Origin: Gemmatimonadaceae bacterium | GTDB lineage: Bacteria > Gemmatimonadota > Gemmatimonadetes > Gemmatimonadales > Gemmatimonadaceae | Direction: 5' to 3' | Assembly (NCBI GenBank): GCA_017881545.1 | Contig: JADGQU010000137.1 | Coordinates: 1 to 6,524, forward strand | DNA length: 6,524 nt | In this document: in pieces, positions 1 to 5,987 of the stretch | Layout of the letters: each line of letters starts with the position of its first letter | Position numbering within the stretch: position 1 is the stretch's first letter | Made by a program: the position numbers and the translations under genes | The notes under the pieces: generated by a model | The model's database searches: none | Told to the model about the DNA's origin: nothing | Seen by the model: the letters and a program-made list of their open reading frames with translations, nothing else

Positions 1-237
1 GACGCGCGTTCCTTTCTTCCAGTCGCCAATCGCGGTGCGCCCGAGCGTGGTCACCACCGCCGCAGCGTCAAACCAGCCGGGGCCGAATTCACGAACGGTG
101 AGACAGGCGCCGTTTATGGCGATGCTCTCGCCACTCTCCAGGTCGGTGAACGGAGCACGAATGCGAAGCTCGCGTCCGGCCTCAGTCTGCCGCACGCTCT
201 CAACTTCGCCGACCTGCTCGATCAATCCGGTGAACAT
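1..237 (-). CDS. ribE: Riboflavin synthase, alpha-type (partial, N-terminal 79 residues)
   Basis: This enzyme dismutates two molecules of 6,7-dimethyl-8-ribityllumazine to riboflavin plus a pyrimidinedione, the last step of riboflavin synthesis in the cytosol. Only the first lumazine-binding repeat is present, because the gene runs off the left edge with no stop. The visible protein begins MFTGLIEQVGEVESV, the typical family N-terminus, followed by GESIAINGACLTV at about residues 36-48 and TTLGRTAIGDWKKGTRV at about 63-79, which match the conserved core of the repeat. The ATG lies immediately after the ribD TGA (TGAATG), with a TGAGGG ribosome binding site inside the end of ribD, so translation is probably coupled to ribD. 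The family has about 200 residues, so roughly 120 are missing here. Some species call this gene ribC. The family assignment is secure; an intact 3' end cannot be judged. Confidence 0.95.
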   Translation of the reverse strand, partial: MFTGLIEQVGEVESVRQTEAGRELRIRAPFTDLESGESIAINGACLTVREFGPGWFDAAAVVTTLGRTAIGDWKKGTRV

Positions 238-1296
238 TCAACCCTCACTCATCGCGTACACCGACATCACGTCCTCGCCAAACTCGGCGCGCCAGACGAT
301 GGGGACCCTGGCGAGCGTCTCCCGAAAGTCACCCGTCAGCTCTTCGAATGGACTTAAGCCGCCGGTACCAAGAGTGATTGGAGACTGAAAGATAATCAGT
401 CGGTCCACCAGCTTCTGCCGCAGGAACTCCCGCGCCACGCGGGCGCCGCCCTCGACCAGCAGATGCTGCACCTCGAATCCGTGGAGGGCCTCCAGGGCTG
501 CCGGAAGGTCTTCGGCCTCGAAGACGTCGACCCCGGCATTGTGCAGTCCCGCCATGTTGGCAACTGGAGGATGATGCGCGAACACCACCGTCGGAGTCTC
601 CTTCGCGGTGCGGACGAGCACGGATTCGAGCGGAGTCTCGGCGTTCCGGTCGAACACGACGCGGAGCGGTTGCACTCGCGGGCGGATCGCCCCGCGCGCG
701 GTGAGCCGCGGATTGTCCGCGCGCACGGTGCCGAGTCCGACCGCGATGGCATCGACGTTCGCGCGGAGCCGCTGGACTTCGGTGCGGGACAGCTCATTGC
801 TGATCCAACGCCGCGTTCCAGCGGGATCGTTCATCCTGCCGTCGCTCGACAGCGCCAGCTTGAGCGTGACCCACGGGCGCGACGGATTGGTAGCGGCAAA
901 AAAGAATGGAGCATTGAGCTCCAGCGCCGCGACCTCTTCGACCGAAAAGTCGACCTGAACGCCGTAGTCGGCGAGGTGGCGCGCCCCGCCACCGGCAAGC
1001 GCCGTCGGATCGGCGGCCGCAATCACCACCCGTTTCATGCGAGCCGCGAGAATCGCCTCCGTGCAGGGCGGCTGCTTTCCGAAGTGATTGCACGGCTCGA
1101 GCGTGACGTACATGGTCGAGCCCAGTGCCCGCTCGCCCGCCGCCTTGAGCGCGACTATTTCGGCGTGGGCGTCGCCGTAGCGCGCGTGGTAGCCTTCGCC
1201 GACGACGACGCCGTCGCGAACGACAACAGCGCCGACCATAGGGTTCGGCGCTGTTTGACCCCACCCTTGCTGGGCGAGGACGAGCGCGCGACGCAT
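238..1296 (-). CDS. ribD: Bifunctional riboflavin biosynthesis protein RibD (deaminase/reductase)
   Basis: RibD converts the GTP cyclohydrolase II product in two steps: deamination of the pyrimidine ring, then NADPH-dependent reduction of the ribose side chain. The protein has 352 residues, close to the family norm. Residues 1-140 form the deaminase domain, with the zinc site HAE (44-46), C69 and C78 in the stretch EPCNHFGKQPPC, and substrate-loop APNPMVG (16-22). Residues 141-352 form the reductase domain, with TLKLALSSDGR (144-154), VRADNPRLT (191-199) and VEGG (281-284). The start at 1296 places the protein in register with RibD relatives that begin a few residues earlier. The frame stays open to 1425 through the end of the preceding gene, but that part looks non-coding. 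The gap to the upstream gene is 22 bases. One oddity: the usual DPNPxVxGxG loop reads DPTALAGGG (96-104), one residue shorter and without the Asn. No FMN riboswitch fits in the short gap. Confidence 0.95.
   Translation of the reverse strand: MRRALVLAQQGWGQTAPNPMVGAVVVRDGVVVGEGYHARYGDAHAEIVALKAAGERALGSTMYVTLEPCNHFGKQPPCTEAILAARMKRVVIAAADPTALAGGGARHLADYGVQVDFSVEEVAALELNAPFFFAATNPSRPWVTLKLALSSDGRMNDPAGTRRWISNELSRTEVQRLRANVDAIAVGLGTVRADNPRLTARGAIRPRVQPLRVVFDRNAETPLESVLVRTAKETPTVVFAHHPPVANMAGLHNAGVDVFEAEDLPAALEALHGFEVQHLLVEGGARVAREFLRQKLVDRLIIFQSPITLGTGGLSPFEELTGDFRETLARVPIVWRAEFGEDVMSVYAMSEG
242..247 (-). promoter_or_regulatory. Ribosome binding site of ribE inside the ribD 3' end
   Basis: On the minus strand TGAGGG stands four bases before the ribE ATG and lies within the last codons of ribD. 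It supports the ribE start at 237, and it implies that ribosomes finishing ribD pass directly over the initiation site of the next gene. Confidence 0.6.
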
Positions 1297-1318
1297 GTAC
1301 TCTGCGTCGCGCTCGTCG

Positions 1319-2347
1319 TTAGAACCCGAATCGAGCTCCGACCGATCCGTAGACTCTGGAATCGGCTGCTTGCTTGCCACTGAAGGTATTGTAGGTGTTG
1401 ATGGTGCCGCCGGATACTTGTCCAATTTCGCCGGTCAGCTTCAAAATCAGAAGGTTTATCGACAGATCCGCAAACATATTCGTGCGGGTGATGCTCTGGG
1501 AGAGCGAAACTGGAGCAGTGTTGAACGCTGCGATAGGCGGGACCGCTCGCGCGGCAAGGTGCGCACCAATTTCCGTGGATGACTCGTACTTGTCCTGACC
1601 GATACCAGCAGCAAGGCCGAACAACAGGAAGCCTTTGCTAGCGACAAGGCGCAAGGCAGTTGTTTTCAGAGCAAGGTTGTTGACGTACAGCGAGTCATTT
1701 CCGCTGTTTGCCGAGATGTTAACTGTCGGCAGATCGCGGCGGATATAGCTCACCGAGACGCCCGGGACGAGCAGCGATTCCTGCAGGATTCCGATGCGCG
1801 CGCCATAGCCAAGCTTGAGCGAGCCATTGGGCACCTTGACACTCACTCCGCTGCTATTGAACTCGGGCACGTACGACGCACTGACGATGAGGTCTACCCC
1901 GCCGACGTTGGTGATGGCGAGCGGCAGGCCCTTGAAGATTCCGATCGCGAGATCGGCGGTCGGCATCGGAAAGAGCTGAGTTTTGGTATCGATAGGAGGA
2001 GTATTTTTTGCGCCGGTCACGGATGGCGTGATGTTCTGAATCTGTGGAAGGCTCCCCTGAACAGCGTTGACTCTGAGACCCAGAGAAAAGTGGCCGAGGC
2101 CACCCAGACTTCCCGCCTGGCCTAGTGTCGCGTTACCGCCCGCGATGCTCGTGCCTAGCTGCGGCGCCAGGTACTTGAAGAGATCGATCGCCTTCTGACA
2201 TGCGTCCTGCGAAGCGCGGGCCTGATCCGGAACTCCCAGACCACTGACTGTGCCCGGCGGGCAGCTCTGGGTATCGATACCCTGAGCACTCGCCGATGTA
2301 GCCGCGAGCGCCATTGCTGCGAGCGAAATGAACAAACGACCTTTCAT
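1319..2347 (-). CDS. Predicted outer-membrane beta-barrel protein, function unknown
   Basis: I do not recognise a characterised family. The 342-residue product starts with a clear Sec signal peptide: MKGR, a hydrophobic stretch to about residue 19, and a likely cleavage at ASA/QG near residues 20-22. The mature N-terminus carries two cysteines (C29, C50) that could form a disulfide, then a short helix-like part (about 47-62) and a Gly-rich segment (about 66-88). From about residue 86 to the end the sequence alternates hydrophobic and polar residues in some nine or ten strand-like segments, and it finishes with GARFGF, the terminal Phe and spacing expected of a signal for the BAM insertion machinery. 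The start at 2347 is supported by TGAGGAA six bases upstream and by the signal peptide; in-frame extension to 2416 would only bury that peptide. It sits 10 bases after purM and 22 bases before ribD, so it is probably co-transcribed. A pore, adhesin or structural role is possible; none is shown. Confidence 0.8.
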   Translation of the reverse strand: MKGRLFISLAAMALAATSASAQGIDTQSCPPGTVSGLGVPDQARASQDACQKAIDLFKYLAPQLGTSIAGGNATLGQAGSLGGLGHFSLGLRVNAVQGSLPQIQNITPSVTGAKNTPPIDTKTQLFPMPTADLAIGIFKGLPLAITNVGGVDLIVSASYVPEFNSSGVSVKVPNGSLKLGYGARIGILQESLLVPGVSVSYIRRDLPTVNISANSGNDSLYVNNLALKTTALRLVASKGFLLFGLAAGIGQDKYESSTEIGAHLAARAVPPIAAFNTAPVSLSQSITRTNMFADLSINLLILKLTGEIGQVSGGTINTYNTFSGKQAADSRVYGSVGARFGF

Positions 2348-2353
2348 TATAAG

Positions 2354-2360
2354 TTCCTCA
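2354..2360 (-). promoter_or_regulatory. Ribosome binding site of the outer-membrane protein gene, overlapping the purM stop
   Basis: TGAGGAA on the minus strand lies six bases before the ATG at 2347. Its first three bases are the purM stop codon. This is one of the stronger ribosome binding sites in the window. It decides the start of the outer-membrane protein and suggests that its translation depends on, or re-uses, ribosomes from purM. Confidence 0.7.
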
Positions 2361-3386
2361 AGAAAGTATGACTGCCCCGGAGCCGGGCTTGAGCGAGCCG
2401 ATTTTCCAGCCCGCAACCCCAGCCGCGGATGCCGCCGACAACACTGCCTTTAGATCGGACGGCGCGCAGATGACGACCATTCCTACACCCATGTTGAACG
2501 TTCGGTACATCTCCGCGGGTTCTACCGACCCCGCGTCCATCAAAACCCTGAAGACGTTCGGGGTCTTCCAGCTCGAAACGTCTATTGCCGCATCCAGCTC
2601 TCGCGGCAGCGCGCGATCGAGATTCTCCAGCAATCCTCCGCCGGTGATGTGCGCCATCGCATGGACCCGATCGAGCACCGGCCGCAGCGCCGGCAAATAC
2701 GACCGGTGTTCGGCCAGAAGCACATCCGCGACAGCCCCGCCACCACCGGGAAACGGATCGGTCAATCTCAGCTTCAGTCGCTCGGCCACGATCTTCCGCG
2801 CGAGCGAGTATCCGTTTGTGTGCAATCCCGAGCTCGGAAGACCGATCAGGACATCATCAGGCCGCACACGGTGCGGCCCAAGAATCCGATATTCTTCCAC
2901 ATAACCGACGATGAACCCCGCCAAGTCGTAATCCGGGGGCGTGTACAAACCGGGCATTTCGGCGGTTTCCCCCCCTATTAGCGCACAACCGTTATCCCGG
3001 CAGCCCGCGGCGACCCCTGACACAACGGCTTCCACGACCGCGGGGTCGAGTTTTCCGAATGCGACGTAGTCGAGAAAAAAGGCCGGCAGCGCGCCCTGAA
3101 CGAGGATGTCGTTGACGCAATGGTTGACGAGGTCGCGACCTATCGTGTCATGACGGCCGGCCTCGATGGCGACTTTGATTTTGGTGCCGACGCCGTCGGC
3201 GCTCGACACGAGGACAGGCTTTGCGAGACCCGGGGGGATCCTGAACATTCCGCCGAAGCCACCGAAACCCCCTACGACACCCTTGGTGAACGTGGATTCG
3301 ACGAGCTTCCTGATTCGATCCTTGGCCGCGTTCGAAGCATCGATGTCGACTCCGGCGCTTCCGTAGCGAAGCGCGTCATCGCTCAC
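2358..3386 (-). CDS. purM: Phosphoribosylformylglycinamidine cyclo-ligase (AIR synthetase)
   Basis: PurM uses ATP to close formylglycinamidine ribonucleotide into 5-aminoimidazole ribonucleotide, the fifth step of de novo purine synthesis and also a branch point to thiamine. The 342-residue product matches the usual length of about 345. Visible motifs in order are YGSAGVDID (8-16), GGFGGMF (42-48), DGVGTK (64-69), NHCVNDIL (88-95), GGETAEMPG (138-146), SSGLHTNGYSLAR (185-197), HITGGGL (246-252) and FNMGVGM (297-303). Together they cover both halves of the AIRS/PurM fold and its nucleotide-binding surface. The GTG at 3386 is chosen because it puts YGSAGVDID at the normal distance from the N-terminus, follows a GAGGAGGA site by nine bases, and overlaps the kinase stop as GTGA. 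The open frame continues to 3737 but there it is only a shadow of the kinase gene. The stop at 2358 is ten bases before the next gene. Confidence 0.96.
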   Translation of the reverse strand: MSDDALRYGSAGVDIDASNAAKDRIRKLVESTFTKGVVGGFGGFGGMFRIPPGLAKPVLVSSADGVGTKIKVAIEAGRHDTIGRDLVNHCVNDILVQGALPAFFLDYVAFGKLDPAVVEAVVSGVAAGCRDNGCALIGGETAEMPGLYTPPDYDLAGFIVGYVEEYRILGPHRVRPDDVLIGLPSSGLHTNGYSLARKIVAERLKLRLTDPFPGGGGAVADVLLAEHRSYLPALRPVLDRVHAMAHITGGGLLENLDRALPRELDAAIDVSSWKTPNVFRVLMDAGSVEPAEMYRTFNMGVGMVVICAPSDLKAVLSAASAAGVAGWKIGSLKPGSGAVILS

Positions 3387-4300
3387 GCGGGCAGCTCCTC
3401 CTCGAAGGCCACGAGCCGTCGCATTTCGCGCATCCGCTGATCGATCTCGGCGCGGGTCACCGTCATGAGCCGCTCGATCGAGAACTTCTCGACGGCGAAC
3501 GAGCCCATCACTGACCCGTAGATGACAGCGCGCCGCATGTTGGCCTCGCTCAGATCGCCGGTCGAGGCGAGGTAGCCGATGAATCCTCCGGCGAACGCAT
3601 CGCCGGCACCCGTAGGATCGAACACGTTTTCCAGCGGAAACGCGGGCGCGAAGAAGATCGACTTTTCGGTGAACATGAATGCGCCGTGCTCGCCCTTCTT
3701 GATGATGACGTGCCGTGGACCGCGGGCCATGATCCACTGGGCCGCCTGAACGAGGTTCGCCTTCTCCGTCAGCTGGCGCGCTTCCGCGTCATTGAGCGTC
3801 ATGAGATCAACGTGTCCCAGAAGCTTCAGAACGTCGGCTCGGCGGCTCTGGATCCAGAAGTTCATCGTGTCACACGCGACGAGCTTGGGCTTCTCGACCT
3901 GACTCAAGACGTCGAGCTGGAGCCGCGGGTCGATGTTAGCGAGGAAGACGTACGGCGACGACCGGAGCTTCTCCGGAATCTTGGGGCTGAAGTGGGAGAA
4001 CACGCCCAGGTGCGTCTCGAGGGTCTCCGCCGAATTGAGATCGTGCCGATAGCGACCCCGCCAGCGAAAAGACTGCCCCTCGGCGCGCTCGAGGCCGCTG
4101 AAATCGACGCCGCGCTTCTTGAGGGGATCAAGCTTCTCAATGGGGTAGTCGGAGCCAACGACGCCGACTACGCTCACCTTGGTGAGATGGCTCGCCGATG
4201 CGGCGAAGAAATTCGCCGATCCGCCGAGGACATCTTCCGCCTTCCCGAACGGCGTCTCGACCGAGTCCAGCGCGACCGAGCCAACAACGAGGACCGACAT
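3383..4300 (-). CDS. PfkB-family carbohydrate or nucleoside kinase, substrate unknown
   Basis: This is a 305-residue ribokinase-fold kinase that should transfer phosphate from ATP to a hydroxymethyl group of a sugar or nucleoside in the cytosol. The N-terminal family signature lies around GGSANFFAASASHL (26-39). The C-terminal signature DPTGAGDAFAGGFIGYL (228-244) holds the anion hole and the predicted catalytic base Asp234. IIKKGEHGAFMF (199-210) matches the conserved strand before the nucleotide site. The start MSVLVVGSVALDSV is typical, although no strong ribosome binding site precedes it; only AGAAAAA is seen. The gene follows argS after 64 bases and overlaps purM, whose GTG lies within its final codons. 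The purM link makes a nucleoside or ribose-type substrate conceivable, but the sequence alone does not decide among ribokinase, adenosine kinase and other members. The length is normal and both signatures are intact. Confidence 0.88.
   Translation of the reverse strand: MSVLVVGSVALDSVETPFGKAEDVLGGSANFFAASASHLTKVSVVGVVGSDYPIEKLDPLKKRGVDFSGLERAEGQSFRWRGRYRHDLNSAETLETHLGVFSHFSPKIPEKLRSSPYVFLANIDPRLQLDVLSQVEKPKLVACDTMNFWIQSRRADVLKLLGHVDLMTLNDAEARQLTEKANLVQAAQWIMARGPRHVIIKKGEHGAFMFTEKSIFFAPAFPLENVFDPTGAGDAFAGGFIGYLASTGDLSEANMRRAVIYGSVMGSFAVEKFSIERLMTVTRAEIDQRMREMRRLVAFEEELPA
3396..3403 (-). promoter_or_regulatory. Ribosome binding site of purM inside the kinase 3' end
   Basis: GAGGAGGA on the minus strand, encoding the Glu-Glu run at the kinase C-terminus, stands nine bases before the purM GTG. 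It is the best match to the anti-16S sequence in the window, and it is the main reason for accepting a GTG start that overlaps the kinase stop. Confidence 0.7.
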
Positions 4301-4364
4301 TTTTTCTATATCGTTTGAGAAATGGTCAGGCTGCTAATGGTAACCGAGCTTGCGCGCGCGGCAA
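4301..4364 (-). promoter_or_regulatory. argS-kinase intergenic gap, possible internal promoter
   Basis: This 64-base stretch is the only real gap between genes in the window. Its half nearest the kinase is much richer in A and T than the surroundings and includes TATAGA just upstream of the kinase ATG. I could not find a convincing -35 hexamer at normal spacing. The copies TTACCATT and TGACCATT lie 15 bases apart start to start and could be an operator-like direct repeat or chance. A short TTGC/GCAA inverted repeat follows the argS stop but has no T-run, so it is not a good terminator. I call it only a candidate for a second transcription start serving the kinase, purM and downstream genes. 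Confidence 0.25.
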
Positions 4365-5987
4365 CTACATTCTCTCCGGCGCCGTGATGCCAAGAACGCG
4401 AAGCCCGTTGCGCAGTACTATCTGGGCACCCCTCGCCAGAGCGAGGCGCGCGCGGGTTACATCCTCCGCTTGCTCCAGAACGTGATGCTTGTGATACCAC
4501 AGATGCGCGAGCCGTGCCGTCTCCAGCAGATAGGTCGCGACGCGCTGCGGTTCCAGCGTCTCCGCTGCTGACTCTAAGAGCGCCGGGAAGTCGAGGAGTG
4601 CCTTGATCAGCTCCTGTTCCTCGGGCTCCGTCAGCACGTCGAAGTTCACGCTCTCGGCCGTAACCGTCTGCGGATCGATTTCACCGACGCGGAAGATGCC
4701 GAACATCCGCGCGTGCGCCATTTGGATGTAGTAGACCGGGTTGTCTTCCGACTGCGAAGCGGCGAGATCCACGTTGAAGATCAGCTGCGAGTCGCTCTTC
4801 CGCATGAGGAAGAAGTAGCGGACAGCATCGCGGCCCACCTCGTTGACGAGATCCCGGACCGTGACGTAGCTGCCCGCGCGCTTGGAGATCTTCACCTCTT
4901 CCCCGTGCTTCATCACGGTCACCATCTGATGCAGCACGTACTCGGGGTATTTCTCGCTCACGCCCATGCCGAGCGCCTGGAGGCCCGCGCGAACACGTGT
5001 CACGGTGCTGTGGTGATCGGCGCCCTGCACGTCGATCGCTCGACGGAACCCGCGCTTCCATTTGGTGACGTGGTACGCGACGTCCGGGAGGAAATACGTG
5101 AAAGTCCCGTCGCTCTTCCGCATCACGCGATCCTTGTCGTCGCCGAACTCGGTGGTGCGGAGCCAGAGCGCGCCTTCGTGCTCGTACGTCTTTCCCGACG
5201 CGACGAGCAGCCGCACGGTGTCGTCGACCATCCCTTCGGTGTAAAGCGAAGACTCGAGAAAGTAATTGTCGAAGCGCACTCCGAACGCCTGAAGATCGAG
5301 ATCCTGCTCCTTTCGCAGCTCCCGCACCGCGAACTCGCGTACCGAGAGCCCCTCCGGGTTCGCTTCGTATCGCTCGGCCAGCTCGCGGATGTACTCGCCG
5401 TGATAGCCGCCCTCCGGAATTTCGATCGGCTTGCCGCGGAGCTCATCCAGTCTTGCCTCGACGCTCGCCGCCAGATTGTCGATTTGAACGCCGGCGTCGT
5501 TGTAGTAGTACTCGCGGGTGACCTTCCAGCCGGTGACCTCGAGCAGCGTCGAGATCGCGTCGCCGAGCGCGGCCTGGCGTCCGTGACCGACGTGTAAGGG
5601 CCCGGTCGGATTGGCCGAGACGAATTCGACATTCACCACGCGGCCGGTTCCGACTTTGCTGGAGCCGTAACTCTCGTTTGCGGCAATGATGTCGCGCAGT
5701 CCGGAGGCGATGCGGCCGGCATCGATCCAGAAATTCATGAAGCCCGGCCCGGCGATGTCGATCTTCGACACTCCGGCTCTCTCCAGACTCATGGCGTCGC
5801 GCAGACGCTCGGCGATGTCGCGCGGCCGAGCCTTGAGGGGCTTGGCCAGAACCATCGCGAGGTTCGTTGCCCAGTCGCCGTGCGAAGATTCCCGGGGGCG
5901 CTCGAGCAGCGGATCCACGTCCTCTGGAGCGCCGAGGCTGCGCGCCGCGCGAATCAGCTCGGTGCGGATTTGATCAGCAGCACTCAT
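4365..5987 (-). CDS. argS: Arginyl-tRNA synthetase
   Basis: ArgS is the class I synthetase that attaches arginine to tRNA-Arg using ATP, with activation requiring bound tRNA. The product has 540 residues, slightly shorter than many bacterial ArgRS but complete. Residues 1 to about 90 form the N-terminal tRNA-binding domain ending in AGPGFMNFWID (79-89). The HIGH-type signature is ANPTGPLHVGHGR (125-137), with H132 and H135. The KMSKS-type loop is VKISKRAGSYVTV (365-377). FVSANP, YYNDAGVQI (161-169) and FLPDVAYH (299-306) are family blocks. The C-terminal DALR anticodon-binding helix bundle begins near NPVYYIQMAHAR (416-427) and ends with the characteristic APERM. The ATG at 5987 overlaps the stop of the upstream zinc-ribbon gene as ATGA, which points to coupled translation; a GGAG lies rather far upstream at about 15 bases. 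No Leu or Lys substitution unsettles the active site. Confidence 0.97.
   Translation of the reverse strand: MSAADQIRTELIRAARSLGAPEDVDPLLERPRESSHGDWATNLAMVLAKPLKARPRDIAERLRDAMSLERAGVSKIDIAGPGFMNFWIDAGRIASGLRDIIAANESYGSSKVGTGRVVNVEFVSANPTGPLHVGHGRQAALGDAISTLLEVTGWKVTREYYYNDAGVQIDNLAASVEARLDELRGKPIEIPEGGYHGEYIRELAERYEANPEGLSVREFAVRELRKEQDLDLQAFGVRFDNYFLESSLYTEGMVDDTVRLLVASGKTYEHEGALWLRTTEFGDDKDRVMRKSDGTFTYFLPDVAYHVTKWKRGFRRAIDVQGADHHSTVTRVRAGLQALGMGVSEKYPEYVLHQMVTVMKHGEEVKISKRAGSYVTVRDLVNEVGRDAVRYFFLMRKSDSQLIFNVDLAASQSEDNPVYYIQMAHARMFGIFRVGEIDPQTVTAESVNFDVLTEPEEQELIKALLDFPALLESAAETLEPQRVATYLLETARLAHLWYHKHHVLEQAEDVTRARLALARGAQIVLRNGLRVLGITAPERM

Noticed and set aside
463..1383. Long open frame of 306 codons on the plus strand opposite ribD
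   Set aside because: It is antisense to a clearly conserved enzyme, is rich in Arg as expected of a GC-rich shadow frame, and shows no motif of its own.
1297..1425. N-terminal extension of RibD into the preceding gene
   Set aside because: The frame is open to an ATG at 1425 and has a GTG at 1380, but those residues are Pro/Ser-rich, match no RibD N-terminus, and overlap the conserved barrel end of the outer-membrane protein.
2346..2351. Perfect TATAAT on the minus strand at the outer-membrane gene start
   Set aside because: It overlaps the ATG itself, so a transcript from it would begin inside the gene. The hexamer 17 bases upstream (CAGTCA) is a poor -35. The bases are explained by the spacer plus start codon.
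3387..3737. N-terminal extension of PurM by 117 residues
   Set aside because: The extension is Arg-rich and antiparallel to no known domain. It coincides with the kinase coding frame, and the GTG at 3386 gives the normal PurM length with a good ribosome binding site.
3686..4318. Open frame of 210 codons on the plus strand opposite the kinase
   Set aside because: It is the mirror of the kinase codons with no recognisable domain, and it has no evident ribosome binding site.
4348..4364. GC-rich inverted repeat after the argS stop as a terminator
   Set aside because: The stem is only about four pairs (TTGC/GCAA) and is not followed by a run of T, so intrinsic termination is not supported.
4713..5597. 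Open frame of 294 codons on the plus strand opposite argS
   Set aside because: It lies wholly within argS, whose motifs are intact on the other strand. The His/Val/Arg/Leu-rich composition is what reverse-strand reading of GC-rich codons produces.
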